Source of the DNA: Bradyrhizobium sp. CB1717
Lineage (GTDB): Bacteria; Pseudomonadota; Alphaproteobacteria; Rhizobiales; Xanthobacteraceae
Reading direction: 5' to 3'
Assembly (NCBI RefSeq): GCF_029714325.1
Contig: NZ_CP121666.1
Location: 7,719,001-7,783,000, forward strand
Length of the DNA stretch: 64,000 nucleotides
Shown here: piece after piece, positions 53,278-61,584 of the stretch
Layout of the letters: every line of letters starts with the position of its first letter
Numbering within the stretch: position 1 is the stretch's first letter
The notes under the pieces: generated by a model
What the model saw: only the letters and a program-made list of their open reading frames with translations
Databases searched by the model: none
Told to the model about the DNA's origin: nothing
Program-made: the position numbers and the translations under genes

Positions 53278-54180
53278 ATGAGCAAGGGACCATCAGCAAG
53301 CGCGGCTCCCAGACTGATCAAGCAGAGCGTAGGGCTTATCGGAGCGGGGCGCATGGGAACAGGTATAGGCATCAGCCTGCTGCGTCAGCAACGCGAACTC
53401 CACATCAAAGTCAACAAGAACCGCTTCGGTGCTGATCGCCTGACAGGTGCAGGGGCCCGCGAGCATACGTCGATCGCTGAGTTGGCGCAGCATGTAAGTG
53501 TGGTGGTGTTGTCCTTACCGTCCAGCCGCGAAGTTGAGACGGTGTGCCTCGATCACGACGGACTGTTTGATCACATGTGCCGAGGAGGTTTGATAATTGA
53601 TTGTACGACCTCGTATCCCGCATCGACCATTGCGTTGGCGAAAACGGCGCAAAGACGAGGTCTAAGCTTTATTGATGCTCCAGTAACACGAAGCCCCGAG
53701 CAAGCAGAGCTCGGCCTTCTCAATGCGATGGTTGGATCGGATGCAACACTCTTTCCAGTCGCCGAACGCATTCTTGCTGCGTTTTGCGAGACGATTATGC
53801 ATGTTGGAGATGTCGGACACGGCCACAAGCTCAAGCTTGTTTACAACAGCATGACTATGGGCATAGCTGCGGTCGCCGCCGAGGTCTGCCAATTCGCGGA
53901 TGGTCTTCAGATAGATCTTGTAACGCTACGCTCTTTGGTCAGTCGGGGCTCTACGAACAGCGGAATATTCCAAGCCTTCGCCGCCTTTTTGCTGGGAGAG
54001 AAACCAGATGCACTGGCAATCTCGATTGCAAATGCTGCAAAGGACATCGAATGTGCTGTGCGCCTAGCGCGCGAGAGTGCCGTTTCCGTGCCGGTCCTGG
54101 ATGCTGCCGCCCATGAATTCAAGCTCTCGGTTGTCGCAGGCAAAGGTGAACTGACCCTACCACATTTGGCCCGGCCATAA
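53278..54180 (+). CDS. beta-hydroxyacid dehydrogenase (3-hydroxyisobutyrate dehydrogenase family)
   Basis: The protein has 300 residues. The Rossmann start is SVGLIGAGRMGTGIGISLL (residues 17-35). Substrate-binding FIDAPVTRSPEQAELGLLNAMVGSD and the catalytic Lys segment GHGHKLKLVYNSM follow, then the all-helical C-terminal domain. The family oxidises or reduces beta-hydroxyacids with NAD(P). The canonical DAPVSGG is changed to DAPVTRS, suggesting an unusual substrate. It begins three bases after the HAD stop and ends the operon. Confidence 0.88.
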   Translation: MSKGPSASAAPRLIKQSVGLIGAGRMGTGIGISLLRQQRELHIKVNKNRFGADRLTGAGAREHTSIAELAQHVSVVVLSLPSSREVETVCLDHDGLFDHMCRGGLIIDCTTSYPASTIALAKTAQRRGLSFIDAPVTRSPEQAELGLLNAMVGSDATLFPVAERILAAFCETIMHVGDVGHGHKLKLVYNSMTMGIAAVAAEVCQFADGLQIDLVTLRSLVSRGSTNSGIFQAFAAFLLGEKPDALAISIANAAKDIECAVRLARESAVSVPVLDAAAHEFKLSVVAGKGELTLPHLARP

Positions 54181-54229
54181 ACGCTTCGTATGACTCCATG
54201 CGGGCCATTTTTTCCACCACCCCGTGGTG

Positions 54230-54545
54230 TCCCCTCGAATCCCTCGGCATCGAGACCGATGATCACGGCGAGATGGTCCGCATCTTCAAAGAAGACAGCG
54301 GCGTTTCTTATAACGATGGGATGGAGTTCGATCCAAACAGCGTCAAGGTCAATCGCATTCGCGAGAAATCCGAGTATGGCGGCCTGCGGATCAGCGCCGA
54401 CGCATTGGTCGATACCGCTAAGGCCCGTATCGTTATCGATATGGCCTTTGGTGATGCGGTCGAACCGGGTCTACTGGAAATGGACCTGTCGGTTCTCCAC
54501 GATCTTCCTGCTCCGCATCTGTGCGCTTATGCGCGCGAGATGGGT
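54230..54545 (+). pseudogene. AbiEii-type nucleotidyltransferase toxin remnant
   Basis: The stretch FDPNSVKVNRIREKSEYGGLRISADALVDTAKARIVIDMAFGDAV, followed by LHDLPAPHLCAYARE, is the central part of AbiEii/AbiGii toxins. These are normally about 300 residues and paired with an AbiEi antitoxin. The N-terminal nucleotidyltransferase GS motif and the C-terminal half are missing. No antitoxin gene is nearby. Confidence 0.75.
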
Positions 54546-54731
54546 CCTCGCCGGGAACTTCCAGGCGTGGTCATGCTGGGCCGCCCCAATATTCGTGGTG
54601 CTCGCGGGCTATCATTGGCGCGGAGGTTTGAGGGCTTTGGCACACACAGCTGTTATCCGTCCGCGCTGATTTGCCGGCCAAAGTATCTTACTTCTGCTCC
54701 CGCCTGAATGAACAATAAGGTGTCAGTCCAG

Positions 54732-54770
54732 CAAAGAAAAAGAACCGCTGCCGGGTTGCACCGACAGCGG
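54732..54770 (-). terminator. rho-independent terminator for the minus-strand catabolic operon
   Basis: On the minus strand a CCGCTG-T-CGG / CCG-G-CAGCGG hairpin with loop TGCAAC is followed by TTCTTTTTCTTT. It lies about 120 bp past the aldehyde dehydrogenase stop. Confidence 0.8.
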
Positions 54771-54890
54771 CTGAAGTCTGGGGAGAAGGCAGACATACCG
54801 GTCTGCCAGCGGAGAAGAGCGGCGCGCTTGAGGCAATCCGGCCGCACTAACGAGGTCGTTCTGCTCCGGTTTGGAATTTGGATTCCGAGT

Positions 54891-56357
54891 CTAGCTCGCT
54901 TGGCTCACAAATTTGGTGTTCAGATAGCTCTCGATTGCCTCGAGGCCACCTTCTGAACCGAAGCCGGATTCCTTCGTTCCTCCGAAGGGCACTTCGGGAA
55001 GCCCAAGCCCATGATGATTGATCGACACCATGCCGCATTGAAGATCGGCCCCGATCGCGGCCATCGTTGCGGCGGATCGCGTGTAGGCGTAGGCGGCGAG
55101 CCCGTAAGGCAGTCGATTGGCCTCCGTGACGACCTCGTCATAGGTTTCAAACCGCGCAATCGGGGCGACGGGGCCGAACGGCTCTTCATTCATGATGCGA
55201 GCTTGAGGTGGAACATCGGTCAGGACGGTCGGCTCAAAGAAGTATCCCGCATCGCCGATACGCTTGCCGCCGGTGCACAACTGGGCGCCGCAATCGAGAG
55301 CGTCCGCGACAAAGCTCTCCATTGCGTCGACCCGCCGCGAATTGGCGAGCGGCCCCATCCGGCTGTCTCTTTCAAGGCCATTGCCAACCTTGATCGCGCT
55401 GGCCTCGGCAACGAACCTCTTGACGAAATCTTCATAGATACTCTCATGCACCAGAAACCGCGTCGGCGAGACGCAGACTTGGCCCGCATTGCGGAACTTG
55501 TTCGCCGATAAGATTCTTGCGGCTTTCTCGATGTCGGCATCCGGGAAAACGATGGCAGGCGCATGCCCGCCGAGCTCCATGGTGGCGCGCTTCATATGGG
55601 CGCCGGCAAGGGCTGCGAGATGCTTTCCGACCACGGTCGAACCGGTGAAGGAGACTTTCCGGACGATAGGATGGCGTATGAGATAATCTGAGACTTCGGA
55701 TGGCACCCCGAAGACGAGATTGATCACACCCGCCGGCAAGCCCGCATCCACGAAACTACGCACCAGCTCCATGCAGCTCGCTGGCGTTTCTTCAGGTCCC
55801 TTGACGATGATGGAGCAGCCCGCTGCAAGGCTGGCGGAGATCTTCCGTACGGCCTGGTTGATCGGAAAATTCCACGGCGTAAATGCCGCAACCGGCCCGA
55901 CCGGCTCCTTGGTCACGAGCTGGGCGATATTGGCAAAGCGCGCCGGCACGATCCGCCCATAAGCGCGCCGCCCTTCCTCGGCCAGCCAGTCGATGATATC
56001 GGCAGCAAGGAGCGCTTCAGCACTCGACTCGCTGAGCGGCTTACCCTGTTCGAGCGTCATGATCGATGCGATGTCGGTTGCGCGCGAGCGTATGAGATCG
56101 GCGGCCTTGCGCATCGTCCTGTATCGGTCAAAGGCCGGAACCTTTCGCCAAATCTCGAAGCCCTCCTTAGCGGCCATGATCGCACGATCGAGATCGCCGT
56201 GTGACGCATAAGGAGTTTCGCCAATTGGCTGTCCGGTCGCGGGGTTGAGGATCTTTTCGGAGCGATCTGCCTCCCCTTCTGTCCATTCGCCGGCAATGAA
56301 CATCCTAATCTTGGGGTAAACAGGTTCTGCCTGGGTCGCTTGCTCCTTGCGCTTCAT
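54891..56357 (-). CDS. NAD(P)-dependent aldehyde dehydrogenase (succinate/alpha-ketoglutaric semialdehyde type)
   Basis: The protein has 488 residues, full length for the ALDH superfamily. Landmarks are FTPWNFPINQAVRKISASLAAGCSIIVKGPEETP (cofactor binding), VSFTGSTVVGKHLA, TMELGGHAPAIVF (general-base Glu), NAGQVCVSPTRFLVHE (nucleophile Cys) and NEEPFGPVAPI. The family members nearest in pattern oxidise succinate semialdehyde or 2-oxoglutarate semialdehyde. The gene follows a DHDPS-family gene by nine bases. That pairing is typical of oxidative sugar-acid pathways that end in 2-oxoglutarate, so alpha-ketoglutaric semialdehyde is the favoured substrate. A terminator follows. Confidence 0.88.
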   Translation of the reverse strand: MKRKEQATQAEPVYPKIRMFIAGEWTEGEADRSEKILNPATGQPIGETPYASHGDLDRAIMAAKEGFEIWRKVPAFDRYRTMRKAADLIRSRATDIASIMTLEQGKPLSESSAEALLAADIIDWLAEEGRRAYGRIVPARFANIAQLVTKEPVGPVAAFTPWNFPINQAVRKISASLAAGCSIIVKGPEETPASCMELVRSFVDAGLPAGVINLVFGVPSEVSDYLIRHPIVRKVSFTGSTVVGKHLAALAGAHMKRATMELGGHAPAIVFPDADIEKAARILSANKFRNAGQVCVSPTRFLVHESIYEDFVKRFVAEASAIKVGNGLERDSRMGPLANSRRVDAMESFVADALDCGAQLCTGGKRIGDAGYFFEPTVLTDVPPQARIMNEEPFGPVAPIARFETYDEVVTEANRLPYGLAAYAYTRSAATMAAIGADLQCGMVSINHHGLGLPEVPFGGTKESGFGSEGGLEAIESYLNTKFVSQAS

Positions 56358-56366
56358 GCCCTCACC

Positions 56367-57296
56367 TCAATGTGCCCAGCGAAGAGCCAGCGGATTGAGC
56401 TCACGCGCAAGCTCGATCAGTCCGGCTCTCGTCGCGGGATGGATCTGCTCGAGCGGATGCCGCACGGTTTCGCATTTGATCACGCCACCTTCAGCCATCA
56501 CGCTCTTGGCCGCGCGCAGACCGCACTGGCGGTTTTCGAAATTGATGAGCGGCAGCACCCTTGCATACGCAAGAGCGGCTTCCTGCCTGCAGCCCGCTTT
56601 ATGATGATCGAGCACTGGGCGGAGCAGATCGGGCAATAGCGCGCTTGACATTGTTCCGATCGCACCGGCATCGAGGTCTGCCATCATGGTGATGGCTTCC
56701 TCCCCGTCAAAAGGACCAATGATGACCTCACCGCCGAGCTCGATCAGACTGCGCAGCTTGGCAGCCGCAAACGGCACCTCGATCTTGAAATATCTGGCGA
56801 GCGGCACCTCGCAAGCGAGCCGGACGAGAAACGGGACCGTCAATGTCACGCCGGAGAGCGGCGCGTCCTGGACCATGATTGGGATCCCGGCTGCGTCTGC
56901 GACTCGGCCGAAATGGTCGATCATAGCGCCTTCATCCGCCTTGAGGCTTGCACCATGATAAGGCGGCATCAGCATGAGGAGGCTTGCCCCACGTTCAGCC
57001 GCATAGCGGGCGCGTTGCACTGCAATCTGGGTGCTGAAATGGCTGCAGGTCACCATGACTGGCTTGCGGCCCGCGACATGGGAAAGACAGAGTTCGACCA
57101 GAATGTCACGTTCCTGATCGGACAGCAGGAACTGCTCGGAATAGTTCGCCAGAATGCAGATCCCGTCCACACCTTGATCAATCATGCAATCGAGAACGCG
57201 TCGCTGCCCTTCGAGATCGAGATCTCCAGAGTCCGTAAACGGCGTCGGAGCGACCGGGAACAAGCCGCGATAGATGGGAGTTTTCGCATTTCTCAT
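56367..57296 (-). CDS. DHDPS/N-acetylneuraminate lyase superfamily enzyme (2-keto-3-deoxy sugar acid dehydratase/aldolase)
   Basis: The protein has 309 residues. TIM-barrel class I aldolase motifs are VAPTPFTDSGDLDLEG, GICILANYSEQFLLSDQER (in place of GTTGE), LMPPYHG (Tyr) and RYFKIEVP (Schiff-base Lys). The ALANYSEQ variant differs from true DapA (GTTGES) and fits sugar-acid dehydratases such as L-2-keto-3-deoxyarabonate dehydratase. Such an enzyme would feed the adjacent aldehyde dehydrogenase with 2-oxoglutarate semialdehyde. The exact substrate is inferred. Confidence 0.82.
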   Translation of the reverse strand: MRNAKTPIYRGLFPVAPTPFTDSGDLDLEGQRRVLDCMIDQGVDGICILANYSEQFLLSDQERDILVELCLSHVAGRKPVMVTCSHFSTQIAVQRARYAAERGASLLMLMPPYHGASLKADEGAMIDHFGRVADAAGIPIMVQDAPLSGVTLTVPFLVRLACEVPLARYFKIEVPFAAAKLRSLIELGGEVIIGPFDGEEAITMMADLDAGAIGTMSSALLPDLLRPVLDHHKAGCRQEAALAYARVLPLINFENRQCGLRAAKSVMAEGGVIKCETVRHPLEQIHPATRAGLIELARELNPLALRWAH

Positions 57297-57468
57297 GTAG
57301 AGGTTTCCAGACAGGAGGCAGTCAGTTGCTGTCGAACTCGATCAGCCCATCGCGAACATCCAAGGAGGAGCCGATGCCGTCGCACTTTTTGGACAGATTG
57401 ACTGGCCTGGCGTCACAAACAGATTGGTTTGAGGCTTGCTCGCGTTGGAAGCCTTTAGCGCCTCCTCA

Positions 57469-58620
57469 TTAGATCCAGCCAGGCGGCACCAGATCCGTCA
57501 GGATGGCAAGGCATTCAAACAGGAAGTAGCTTCCGAAGATCAGCTCGACGTTCTGGGCCGCATCGATATCGCGCACGATCGCCTTTCGGGTGAAGCAGCC
57601 GCCGGTGAGCATTCCAGGCGGGCGCGGATCATCGGGAGCAGTCGGTGTCAGAAATTTCGAGATCAGCTGAGTAACTGTGCGCTCTGCAAATGCCCGATAT
57701 TTGGCGCCGCGCTCAGGACGAAGTGCGGATGCGAGGCGCAGCGCTGCGGCAGCAGCGATAGAAGTGGCCGCAGTATCCCTGCTGGTGTTGGGGATCGCCG
57801 GATCGTCGAAATCCCAGAAGGCAATGAGATCCGCAGGGACATGGTCGATCCACCAGTCGAGAAGGCGTACGGCATAGTCGCGCCACAGCGGTTCCTCCGG
57901 ACGGACCATGGCGGCGTGAGCGGTGTAGAGCATCGCCCATCCCTGCGCCCGGCCCCAGGTGCTGATATCGCTATATCCCTTGTGCGTGTGCGTTCTGAGC
58001 ACCTGGCCGGTGCGTGGATCAAGGGTGGAAGACTGGATGACTGAATTGTCCTGCCGTACGTGGATCTCGAGGACACGCCGCATATGTGCATTGGCGACCT
58101 CCTCCATCCGAGCATCGGAAAGCTCCTCCGCGGCCCAATAGAGCAGGCCTGTCGCCTGGAGCGAGTCGATGCTGCTCTCGGCGGCTCCGACTGCGTTCGC
58201 CTCCTCGGCATCGCTGCCCAACGGTATCAGTCCGAGGTGCGGATCGAACATATCACGAAGCGACCTAGCAGCTGTCAGAGCCACCGCGCGCGCGTTTTCT
58301 TCCTTGAACAGGATGCTGGCCAGGGCCCCAGCATGATAGAAGCCGAAACCCTTGAAGGCCGTCAGGCGCTCGGCACGCGGCAACATTCGGTCTAGCGCAG
58401 CACGCGCGTCTTCGATTGGGAACTGCCTGGGATCAGCGAGATGCGCGAGCCAAAGCTCACCGACAAATGCCCCGCCGGTCCAATCACCATCGGGCGTAAA
58501 CGTCCATTTTCCGTCGGCAGCACTGGCCCAATGCGGCAAGCCCGAGCGTGCAGCGTCCCTGGTCTCTGCAATGCGCTTCAGCATACGCTCGCGCGCGGGC
58601 AGATATTGGTTTTCCGACAT
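57469..58620 (-). CDS. glycoside hydrolase family 88/105-like unsaturated uronyl hydrolase
   Basis: The protein has about 383 residues from MSENQYLPARER at 58620; the frame is open to 58749. An alpha/alpha-barrel pattern is seen: DWTGGAFVGELWLAHL, AAESSIDSLQATGLLYWAAEE (catalytic Asp region), STWGRAQGWAMLYT and FDDPAIPNTSRDTAATSIAAAAAL. These are GH88 hallmarks. The family releases unsaturated glucuronic or galacturonic acid from oligosaccharides made by lyases. No signal peptide is visible, so it acts in the cytoplasm on imported oligomers. It sits 173 bp upstream of the sugar-acid dehydratase gene in the same operon. Confidence 0.85.
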   Translation of the reverse strand: MSENQYLPARERMLKRIAETRDAARSGLPHWASAADGKWTFTPDGDWTGGAFVGELWLAHLADPRQFPIEDARAALDRMLPRAERLTAFKGFGFYHAGALASILFKEENARAVALTAARSLRDMFDPHLGLIPLGSDAEEANAVGAAESSIDSLQATGLLYWAAEELSDARMEEVANAHMRRVLEIHVRQDNSVIQSSTLDPRTGQVLRTHTHKGYSDISTWGRAQGWAMLYTAHAAMVRPEEPLWRDYAVRLLDWWIDHVPADLIAFWDFDDPAIPNTSRDTAATSIAAAAALRLASALRPERGAKYRAFAERTVTQLISKFLTPTAPDDPRPPGMLTGGCFTRKAIVRDIDAAQNVELIFGSYFLFECLAILTDLVPPGWI

Positions 58621-58868
58621 GGCTTCTGGTCCAACATAAAACTCGCCGCGCGGCTTTGGCCTGGCGGCAACTTGAAGTTCTCTACGAACAGTCCTGGGCT
58701 GGCGTGAACGGTCAGTGTTCACGAGACTTCCAAGCCTGCTTGGTTGCATCGCTGCCGAGGAGCACGTCTCATCAGCAGCACCGAAAGGAGAGCCGCGCGC
58801 AAGTTTATGCCGATCACCATGCCCCTCCTGACGTAAGCGTGTTACTTTCGAAAGGTCTCTTTGTTCGT

Positions 58869-60071
58869 TTATTGATGCGAGACCGCAGCGCCGATGGCGC
58901 CAATATCGTAAAGATGCTTCAATTTCCTGGCGTCATAGCCCAGCTCCTTCAGAATCTCTTCCGTTTGAGCACCGAGCTTTTGCGGCGGCAAACGCACGTC
59001 CGGCTGCTCGCCGTCGTAGCGGACGGGATGGCTGACAAGGGTGATGGGAGTTCCGGTCGCGCCGGTCACGACCTGGAAATTTTTGTTGTGCGCGATCTGC
59101 GGATCCGCAACGACGTCGGCATAATCGTTCACCGCAGCGTGCCAAATTCCACGCGCCTCGAACAGGACGATGCATTCCGTGGTTGAGCGTTTAGCGACGT
59201 TGGCGGCAATCATGGCTGAGGCCTCGTCCCGCCGGCGATACGCCTCCTCGTCAGGAATTCGCTGATCGGCCGGAAGGCCAAGCGCGTCTGAGAGCGCCTC
59301 CAGCGATCCCAAAGAGATCGCAATGTGTCCATCGCGCGTCGCATAGATGCCGTAAGGCGCGCCGTAGTACCAGCCGGCCACGGGGCCCGGCTGACGGACG
59401 TCGTCAGGCCTTTGGCCGTTCAGGTAGCAGGTAAAAGATTCCATCTGCAGGTCGAGCGCAGCCGACAGCAGGCTAACATCGACGCGGCAGCCCTGCCCCG
59501 TCCGCGCCTTCCTCACCAGGGCAGCCAGGATCCCCGCCGCAAACAAGGCGGCGCCGTGATGATCGATGGCGGAAACGCCGACAGCCCGCGGCCCCTGCTC
59601 GCGGCTTCCTGTGATCATCGCAAGTCCTGATAACGCCTGGATCAAGAGATCCTGGCCTGGGCGATCGACGTAGGGCCCGTCAGGACCGTAGCCGGAGGCA
59701 GCGGCATAGATGATCTGCGGATTGATCTTCCTTGCATCATCGTACCCGAGACCAAGCTTGTCGAGCACACCCGGGCGGAAGTTCTCTGCGATCACATCCG
59801 ATTGCGCGATCAGTTGCTTGGCGATGGCCACGGCTTCGGGTTTTTTCAGATCGAGCGTGAGGCTGCGCTTGTTGCGGTTTCCCGTCAGAAGCAACATCGA
59901 CTGGCCATCAACCCGCTTGTCCGCCCCTCCCCATTTCCTCTGAAAGGCCCCTCCGGGCGGTTCCACGGCGATCACGTCCGCACCGAGGTCGGCAAGAAAC
60001 TGCACGCCGACCGGACCCATCAGAAAGTGATTGAGGCTGAGGACACGAATGCCCTTCAAGAGATCGACCAT
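58869..60071 (-). CDS. CaiB/BaiF-type (class III) CoA transferase
   Basis: The protein has about 400 residues. The start MVDLLKGIRVLSLNHFLMGP at 60071 has AGGA upstream; the frame is open to 60152. Family features are LADLGADVIAVEPPGG, NRNKRSLTLDLKKPEA, DVIAENFRPGVLDKLGLGYDD (with the catalytic Asp region) and AASGYGPDGPYVDRPGQDLLIQALSG. It moves CoA between carboxylic acids. It heads the minus-strand gene set, directly downstream of a perfect palindrome and opposite a LacI-type regulator. A CoA transferase is unusual in a uronate pathway, so the substrate may not be a simple uronate. Confidence 0.9.
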   Translation of the reverse strand: MVDLLKGIRVLSLNHFLMGPVGVQFLADLGADVIAVEPPGGAFQRKWGGADKRVDGQSMLLLTGNRNKRSLTLDLKKPEAVAIAKQLIAQSDVIAENFRPGVLDKLGLGYDDARKINPQIIYAAASGYGPDGPYVDRPGQDLLIQALSGLAMITGSREQGPRAVGVSAIDHHGAALFAAGILAALVRKARTGQGCRVDVSLLSAALDLQMESFTCYLNGQRPDDVRQPGPVAGWYYGAPYGIYATRDGHIAISLGSLEALSDALGLPADQRIPDEEAYRRRDEASAMIAANVAKRSTTECIVLFEARGIWHAAVNDYADVVADPQIAHNKNFQVVTGATGTPITLVSHPVRYDGEQPDVRLPPQKLGAQTEEILKELGYDARKLKHLYDIGAIGAAVSHQ

Positions 60072-60121
60072 ACATTCCTGCTTTCGGTTTACCTGAGATC
60101 GAGCTGCTTTGCTCTCGATTT

Positions 60122-60137
60122 CTGAAATCGATTTCAG
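60122..60137. promoter_or_regulatory. perfect palindromic operator, LacI-type
   Basis: CTGAAATCGATTTCAG is a 16-bp perfect palindrome with the central CG expected for LacI-family operators. Another GATTTC half-site overlaps on the left. It lies 51 bp upstream of the CoA transferase start and 195 bp upstream of the divergent lacI-type gene. Confidence 0.8.
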
Positions 60138-60332
60138 GGTTAGGCTGACCAAGAACCAGAGTCAAGCGAATCAACCCCTTTCGAATGAGATTCGCTTCGT
60201 CCCGCTCCATCTGCGCATGAGAGGGCGAGAAATAGCCCCGATGGCCCGCATACAGGGCTTGAGAAGGTGGCGCTCGTGATGGTTTAACCCTTTTGAGGGG
60301 AGACCCTCTCCTTCTCCTGGTAGCTAACGCAA

Positions 60333-61424
60333 ATGGACAAGAAACCTGTAATCGCGCCAAAAGGCCGCCAGCAGCCGCGCGTGAAGATCGAGGACGTTGC
60401 CCGGAAGGCGAATGTATCGCCTGCGACGGTGTCGCGCGTGCTTAATCATCCCGATATCGTCCGGCCGGAGCTTCGCGACAGGGTCATGCGGCATATCAAT
60501 GACCTGGCCTACACGCGCGATAGCGCAGCCAGAGCATTGAAATCGGGACGTATGCGGACCGTCGGCGTCATCGTTCCGACGCTGGCGCTCGGTATCTTTG
60601 CAGAAGGCGTGGAAGCGCTCCAGAACCGCCTTAGCGAAAGCGGCTACACGCTGTTCATTGCGAATTCGCAATATGACCAGCGGCGTGAATTTCAGGAACT
60701 GCAAAGTCTCATTGAACGCGGCATCGATGGAATCGTGCTGGTCGGAGCTTCCCACGGACGGGAGCTGAGGAGCCTGATCGAACAGGCAGGCGTACCCGTC
60801 ATCACCACCTACGTTGCCAAGGCCGGCGGCGGTATCCCCGCGATCGGGATCGACAATGAAAGCGCCACCCGCGAGATGACGGAGTATCTGCTAAGGCTTG
60901 GACACGTCCGTTTTGGCGCGATTGCCAACGTTGTTGCTGCGTCAAATGACCGATCCCGCGCCAGGCTCGAGGGAATTCAGCGCGCGCTCTCGGACGCCGG
61001 TCTCCCGCTCAAGCCAACCCAGACCGTCAAGGCCGATTATTCGCTGGCTCAGGGCCGTAGTGCCCTTCGTCAACTCCTCACCGATCATCCGGACACGACC
61101 GCAGTAATCTGCACCACCGACACGCTTGCCATCGGTGCAATGGCAGAGGCTCGCAAAATGGGGCTGGCCGTACCGGCCACGCTTTCCATCACAGGATTTG
61201 ACGACGTGGAGCTGGCGGCGCAAATGGACCCGCCGCTCACGACAGTCAGTGTTCCGGCAGCAGAAATCGGCCGGGGAGCCGCCGATTATCTCATCAATGC
61301 CATTGCCGGAAGTCCTGTCCCGAGAAGCGTCGTGTTGCCCTACCGGCTGGTCATGCGGTCATCGAGCGCCCCGCCGCGGCCCAGCGTCCGTCCCGCCCGC
61401 CGCGGGCGCAGTCGAGATCATTGA
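60333..61424 (+). CDS. LacI-family transcriptional regulator
   Basis: The protein has 363 residues. The N-terminal HTH is KIEDVARKANVSPATVSRVLNHPDIVRPELRDRV (about residues 17-50), followed by the hinge AARALKSGRMRTVGVIVP. The periplasmic-binding-like effector domain includes GIDGIVLVGA, IDNESATREMTEYLLRLGHVRFGAI and STDTLAIGAM/SITGFDDVELA segments. The last 20 residues are Arg/Pro-rich. It is divergent from the catabolic genes and very likely represses them through the palindrome at 60122. The inducer would be a uronate or its breakdown product. Confidence 0.92.
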   Translation: MDKKPVIAPKGRQQPRVKIEDVARKANVSPATVSRVLNHPDIVRPELRDRVMRHINDLAYTRDSAARALKSGRMRTVGVIVPTLALGIFAEGVEALQNRLSESGYTLFIANSQYDQRREFQELQSLIERGIDGIVLVGASHGRELRSLIEQAGVPVITTYVAKAGGGIPAIGIDNESATREMTEYLLRLGHVRFGAIANVVAASNDRSRARLEGIQRALSDAGLPLKPTQTVKADYSLAQGRSALRQLLTDHPDTTAVICTTDTLAIGAMAEARKMGLAVPATLSITGFDDVELAAQMDPPLTTVSVPAAEIGRGAADYLINAIAGSPVPRSVVLPYRLVMRSSSAPPRPSVRPARRGRSRDH

Positions 61425-61584
61425 TCGGGCCGCGGGTGATAACTATTTCAGGACCGTATCCTGGCCTTCCCATCCGAGGACCCGGTGACGCAAGCTGCTC
61501 GTCCCATTTCACTAATCAAACGTAAGTAGAGTTGGCTGACCATACGACGCGCCCCCTGCCGACCGTCGGTGCACAAGAGGCTTC

